Shown here piece after piece: positions 6,251 to 8,960 of a stretch of 8,960 nt of DNA. The stretch is from G026625185 sp035256645. GTDB lineage: Bacteria; Desulfobacterota; WTBG01; JAGOGO01. The stretch covers positions 1-8,960 of the forward strand of contig DATEXU010000179.1 in the NCBI GenBank assembly GCA_035256645.1, read 5' to 3'. The notes under the pieces were generated by a model, which ran no database searches, was not told where the DNA came from, and saw nothing but the letters and a program-made list of their open reading frames with translations. Every line of letters starts with the position of its first letter. Position 1 is the first letter of the stretch. The position numbers and the translations under genes are program-made.

Positions 6251-8059
6251 TTAACTTACTTTTAAAATAGATAAGAACGCTTCTTGGGGGATAGATATTC
6301 TGCCTACCTGTTTCATCCTCTTTTTTCCCTCTTTCTGTTTTTCCAGAAGCTTTCTTTTTCGGGTAATATCCCCCCCATAACATTTAGCCGTAACATTTTT
6401 TCTCAAAGGAGGGATAGACTCTCGGGCAATTACCTTGCTGCCAATGGCTGCCTGAATAACAACTTCAAAGAGGTGTCGGGGGATTATTTTTCTTATTTTT
6501 TCAACAAGTCCTTTTCCAATATAATACGCTTTTTCTTTTGGGACGAGGAGAGAAAGAGCGTCAATTATTGATCCATTAAGAAGAAGGTCCAATTTAACCA
6601 TGGAAGAATTTCGAAAGTCAAGGAATTCATAATCAAAAGAAGCATAACCCCGGCTCAAAGACTTTAAGCGGTCATTAAAATCCCACACCACCTCATTTAA
6701 AGGAATTTCATATTTCAACACTACCTTTTCGGGTGATAAATATTTGAGGTCGCGCTGCAATCCCCGTTTTTCTTCGCAGAGCTTTAAAATCTCCCCCAGA
6801 TACGCAACGGGGGTTGGAATCGAGGCGAGGATAAATGGTTCGGCAATAGTGGCGATTTCCTGGGGAGGGGGGAGCTGGTCAGGGCTTTCAATTTTTATGA
6901 TTTCTCCTTTCGTAGTGGTTACCTTATAAACCACATTAGGAGCAGTGCTGACCAGGTCAAGATTAAATTCCCGTTCTAATCGTTCCTGGATTATCTCTTT
7001 GTGCAGGAGACCCAGAAAACCGCAGTGAAACCCAAAACCCAAAGCCACGGAATTTTCAGGTTCAAAGGTAAACGAAGAATCATTGAGTCTCAGCTTTTCC
7101 AATGCATCGCGCAAAGGGTTATATTGTTCCGGAAAGGATGGATAAACCCCGCAAAAGACCATCGGTTTTAATTCTTGAAAACCGGGAAAAGGTGTGGTGG
7201 TGGGTCGGGATGCATCAGTAATCGTATCCCCAACCTGGATGTCTCGTAAGTTTTTAATTCCTGCAATAATATAGCCTACTTCTCCGGTGTTCAATGCTTC
7301 GGTATCTTTTGCTGCCGGGGAAAATACTCCTACGTGGTTCACCTCGTATTCATTATTGGAAGCAAAAAGCTTAATGCGCATTCCGGGGAAAATTTTTCCC
7401 TCAAAAACCCGGATGAGAACGATAACCCCCTGGTAAGTATCATACCAGGAGTCAAATATTAAAGCCGAAAGAGGATTATCCTTCTTGCCGGAAGGAGCCG
7501 GGACCTGCTTGACTATCGCCTCGAGCACGGCGTGAACGTTCTTGCCGGATTTAGCGCTCACCTCCAGAATCTCGGCGGCGTCTACACCCAGGAGTAATTC
7601 AATTTCTTCTTTCACGCGCTGCGGATCAGCCTGAGGAAGGTCAATTTTATTAATCACGGGAATGATCTTCAGTTTATTTTCCAAGGCTAAATCGAGATTA
7701 GCGAGGGTTTGAGCCTCAATCCCCTGGGTAGCATCCACGACTAATAATGCTCCCTCACAAGCAGCCAGGCTTCGGGAAACTTCATAGCTGAAATCCATGT
7801 GCCCGGGAGTATCAATCAGGTTTAAACGGTAGTTTTTCCCATCGCTTGCCTGATAGTCCAGAGATACGGTTTGGGCTTTTATGGTAATGCCACGTTCCTT
7901 TTCCAGATCCATTTTATCGAGATACTGGGGGGTCATTTCCCGGGCGGAAACTGCGCCGGTCAACTCCAAAAGGCGGTCTGCCAAAGTTGATTTTCCATGG
8001 TCAATATGGGCGATGATGGAAAAGTTTCGGATAATTGTCTGGTCTTTGATTGGTTCCAT
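6251..8059 (-). CDS. lepA: Elongation factor 4 (LepA), ribosome-associated translational GTPase
   Basis: LepA binds the ribosome and acts in back-translocation or initiation quality control. From the ATG at 8059 it has 602 residues, close to E. coli LepA (599). All GTPase motifs are present: AHIDHGKST (17-25), GITI (57-60), DTPGHMDF (83-90, with the catalytic His87), NKID (137-140) and SAKSG (168-172). Domain II, the two EF-G-like alpha/beta domains (GFHCGFLGLLHKEI and EPFILASIPTP) and the LepA-specific C-terminal domain (NVTAKCYGGDITRKRKLLEKQKEGKKRMK to IPQEAF) follow. A TTG at 8071 would add four residues, but it touches the predicted -10 box and would not be in the mRNA. No Shine-Dalgarno is visible before either start. 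lepB follows downstream. Confidence 0.97.
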   Translation of the reverse strand: MEPIKDQTIIRNFSIIAHIDHGKSTLADRLLELTGAVSAREMTPQYLDKMDLEKERGITIKAQTVSLDYQASDGKNYRLNLIDTPGHMDFSYEVSRSLAACEGALLVVDATQGIEAQTLANLDLALENKLKIIPVINKIDLPQADPQRVKEEIELLLGVDAAEILEVSAKSGKNVHAVLEAIVKQVPAPSGKKDNPLSALIFDSWYDTYQGVIVLIRVFEGKIFPGMRIKLFASNNEYEVNHVGVFSPAAKDTEALNTGEVGYIIAGIKNLRDIQVGDTITDASRPTTTPFPGFQELKPMVFCGVYPSFPEQYNPLRDALEKLRLNDSSFTFEPENSVALGFGFHCGFLGLLHKEIIQERLEREFNLDLVSTAPNVVYKVTTTKGEIIKIESPDQLPPPQEIATIAEPFILASIPTPVAYLGEILKLCEEKRGLQRDLKYLSPEKVVLKYEIPLNEVVWDFNDRLKSLSRGYASFDYEFLDFRNSSMVKLDLLLNGSIIDALSLLVPKEKAYYIGKGLVEKIRKIIPRHLFEVVIQAAIGSKVIARESIPPLRKNVTAKCYGGDITRKRKLLEKQKEGKKRMKQVGRISIPQEAFLSILKVS

Positions 8060-8071
8060 AAGAATTGGCAA

Positions 8072-8098
8072 ATTAAATCAATTTAAAGGAAATGTCAA
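8072..8098 (-). promoter_or_regulatory. Candidate lepA promoter giving a near-leaderless mRNA
   Basis: On the minus strand a perfect TTGACA (8093-8098) is followed after 15 nt by TTTAAT (8072-8077, five of six bases). The spacing is shorter than the usual 17. With a start site about 7 nt past the -10 box, the mRNA would begin only about 5-8 nt before ATG 8059, which agrees with the absence of a ribosome binding site. Confidence 0.4.
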
Positions 8099-8144
8099 AG
8101 AGAGGTTATTTTTTTGTGCATTTAATCTTTTTTGCGGAGAAATT

Positions 8145-8323
8145 TTGACGGCTTCGTAAAAGTCGGAGATAGTACCCTGAGCTTAGTTTACCCCGAGCTT
8201 GTCGAGGGGAAGGGTGAAGATAAATAATTGATATTACGTCATGCTTCGACACTGTCGCCCTGAGCTCGTCGAATGGTCAGCATGACAAAACCCGCGATTT
8301 TCGACTTTTTACGGCTTCATCAA
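8145..8323. repeat. Dispersed palindromic repeat, copy 2 (upstream of lepA), more complete
   Basis: This 179-bp element lies in the same orientation as copy 1. Its core (8174-8217) is almost identical to that of copy 1. The ends are imperfect inverted repeats of the form TTGAYG, five variable bases, C or G, then GTAAAA(A)GTCG: left arm 8145-8165, right arm 8302-8323 read on the minus strand. The 8-mer ACGGCTTC instead occurs as a direct repeat in both ends. Compared with copy 1, the right half (8249-8278) holds about 22 extra bases that look like a further degenerate copy of the GCCCTGAGC-GTCGAA motif. It has no open reading frame. It resembles a non-autonomous, MITE- or REP-like element. No transposase is in the window. 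Confidence 0.7.
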
Positions 8324-8372
8324 TTTTGCTTCTTTTTTCAGGTTAGTGATGACCCGGGATTTGCATTTTTTG
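8324..8372. other. Remaining gene-free stretch between the repeat and the plus-strand promoter
   Basis: The whole gap between lepA and the ORF6N gene (8060-8589) is about 530 bases without a gene. The lepA promoter, repeat copy 2 and the candidate structured RNA account for most of it. In this remaining AT-rich segment I see no open reading frame, hairpin or recognisable site. Confidence 0.5.
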
Positions 8373-8401
8373 TTGACTTTTTAATTGGTTAGTATTAAAA
8401 A
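8373..8401 (+). promoter_or_regulatory. Candidate promoter for the structured leader or sRNA
   Basis: TTGACT (8373-8378, five of six bases) and TAAAAA (8396-8401, four of six) are 17 nt apart. Transcription would start near 8408, just ahead of the first hairpin of the structured segment. The region is AT-rich, so chance matches are possible. Confidence 0.4.
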
Positions 8402-8407
8402 AGAAAA

Positions 8408-8541
8408 ATATTTATCTTAACCCCCAAAAAAGATAAGGGACGGAAACGAAGAGGGCGTCTTTGATGGGAAGAATCTTTATAATTGATGAGAATAAAACAT
8501 AAGGCCGAATCGCCGAGTAAAAAGGTGATGGGTCTTTTTTT
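8408..8541 (+). ncRNA. Candidate structured RNA (leader or sRNA) of unknown class
   Basis: The segment can form several defined stems. TTATCTT (8412-8418) pairs perfectly with AAGATAA (8430-8436). Alternatively AAAGAT (8429-8434) pairs with ATCTTT (8473-8478) and encloses AGGGACG (8436-8442) paired with CGTCTTT (8456-8462, two wobbles), with the 13-base loop GAAACGAAGAGGG. These two folds share bases and exclude each other. The 3' end is an intrinsic terminator. A promoter-like pair lies immediately upstream. It ends 48 nt before the ORF6N gene, so it could be a leader controlling that gene by termination or an independent sRNA. I could not match it to a riboswitch or ribozyme class from memory. 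Confidence 0.4.
8501..8541 (+). terminator. Intrinsic terminator upstream of the ORF6N gene
   Basis: AAGGCC (8501-8506) pairs with GGTCTT (8531-8536, one wobble), and ATCGCC (8509-8514) pairs with GGTGAT (8524-8529, one wobble). A small GA/G internal loop separates the two helices, and the loop is GAGTAAAAA. A run of seven T (8535-8541) follows. Confidence 0.7.
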
Positions 8542-8589
8542 GTTTTAACAACCGACAAAATTCACAGCACAGGGATTGCAATAAACAAT

Positions 8590-8960
8590 ATGACCGATAA
8601 CAAAAAGATCATTTCTGTAGAACGAGTTCAGCAGGTGATTTATTTCATCCGTGGGCAAAGAGTCATGCTGGATAGTGATCTTGCTGCAATGTACGAGGTG
8701 GAAACTTTCAATCTAAATAAAGCCGTTAAACGCAATAGTGATCGTTTTCCACCAGACTTTATGTTTCAACTTACCAAGGAAGAAGCTGACTTTTTGAGAT
8801 TCCAAAATGGAATGTCAAAAACCGAAGGGCGTGGCGGTCGCCGCTATCGGCCCTATGCTTTTACCGAACAAGGTGTGGCTATGCTCTCAAGTGTTTTAAA
8901 GAGCAAAAGAGCCATTCAGGTAAATGTGGCTATCATGCGCGCCTTTGTTCGCTTCCGTGA
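8590..8960 (+). CDS. ORF6N-domain protein, antirepressor-like (partial, N-terminal 123 residues)
   Basis: The ATG at 8590 opens a frame that stays open to the window edge. The product begins MTDNKKIISVERVQQVIYF and carries the ORF6N domain (PF10543) at about residues 10-105. Typical features are the IRGQRVMLDSDLAAMYEVET segment, the NLNKAVKRNSDRFPPDFMFQLT segment, and GGRRYRPYAFTEQGVAMLSSVLKS followed by VNVAIMRAFVRFR. The family is related to phage KilA-N and antirepressor proteins and is presumed to bind DNA, but chromosomal members have no defined role. The C-terminal part, which would show the partner domain, is cut off. The best ribosome-site candidate, AGGGA at 8571-8575, is 14 nt from the ATG, so translation may be weak or the start different. 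The gene diverges from lepA and is preceded by a terminator-bearing leader. It is probably an accessory gene gained by transfer, though no integrase or att site is visible. Confidence 0.88.
   Translation, partial: MTDNKKIISVERVQQVIYFIRGQRVMLDSDLAAMYEVETFNLNKAVKRNSDRFPPDFMFQLTKEEADFLRFQNGMSKTEGRGGRRYRPYAFTEQGVAMLSSVLKSKRAIQVNVAIMRAFVRFR

Noticed and set aside
6115..8323. lepA carried by a composite transposon with the repeats as ends
   Set aside because: The repeats are short, encode no transposase, and differ in completeness. lepA is a normal chromosomal gene next to its usual partner lepB.
8483..8512. Hammerhead-like core: TTGATGAG followed by CCGAATCG
   Set aside because: The first element has U instead of C, the second lacks the required GAAA, and the intervening bases cannot form stem II. 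There is no plausible cleavage site.
8430..8534. Possible known riboswitch (cyclic-di-GMP, glycine or lysine type) from the GGGACGGAAACG and ATCGCCGAGT strings
   Set aside because: Only short fragments resemble these classes. The rest of each consensus and the expected downstream genes are absent, so no class was assigned.

Overview
The window comes from a bacterial chromosome of moderate GC content with AT-rich intergenic regions. It carries two housekeeping gene groups on the minus strand and a truncated accessory gene on the plus strand. The order pyrB-pyrC-carA-carB with an attenuator-like leader resembles the pyrimidine operons of Bacillota and neighbouring phyla. The lepA-lepB adjacency is widespread. 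The dispersed palindromic repeats and the ORF6N-domain gene are common in environmental, uncultivated lineages. I cannot name a genus, and even the phylum suggestion is weak.

Region 1 (positions 1-5302, minus strand) is a de novo pyrimidine operon. Transcription should start near 5267 from a sigma-70-type promoter. It then crosses a leader of about 150 nt that can fold into three mutually exclusive hairpins, the last being a strong intrinsic terminator just before pyrB. The genes pyrB, pyrC, carA and carB follow with overlaps or a 3-nt gap. CarA and CarB make carbamoyl phosphate, PyrB condenses it with aspartate, and PyrC closes the ring to dihydroorotate. carB runs off the left edge after residue 583, so the rest of the operon, if any, is not visible.

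Region 2 (5402-8098, minus strand) holds lepA (elongation factor 4) followed by lepB (signal peptidase I). lepA has no Shine-Dalgarno sequence, and its best promoter would give a nearly leaderless mRNA. Two copies of a palindromic repeat in the same orientation flank lepA, one ending 4 nt from its stop codon and the other about 85 nt upstream of its start.

Region 3 (8324-8960, plus strand) diverges from lepA. It contains a possible promoter, a structured segment of about 130 nt that ends in an intrinsic terminator, and then the first 123 codons of an ORF6N-domain (phage antirepressor-like) protein that leaves the right edge.

The items most worth following are the pyr leader switch, whose PyrR-like loop is out of register with the consensus as I recall it, and the unassigned structured RNA upstream of the ORF6N gene. 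I did not recognise a wholly new multi-gene system here.
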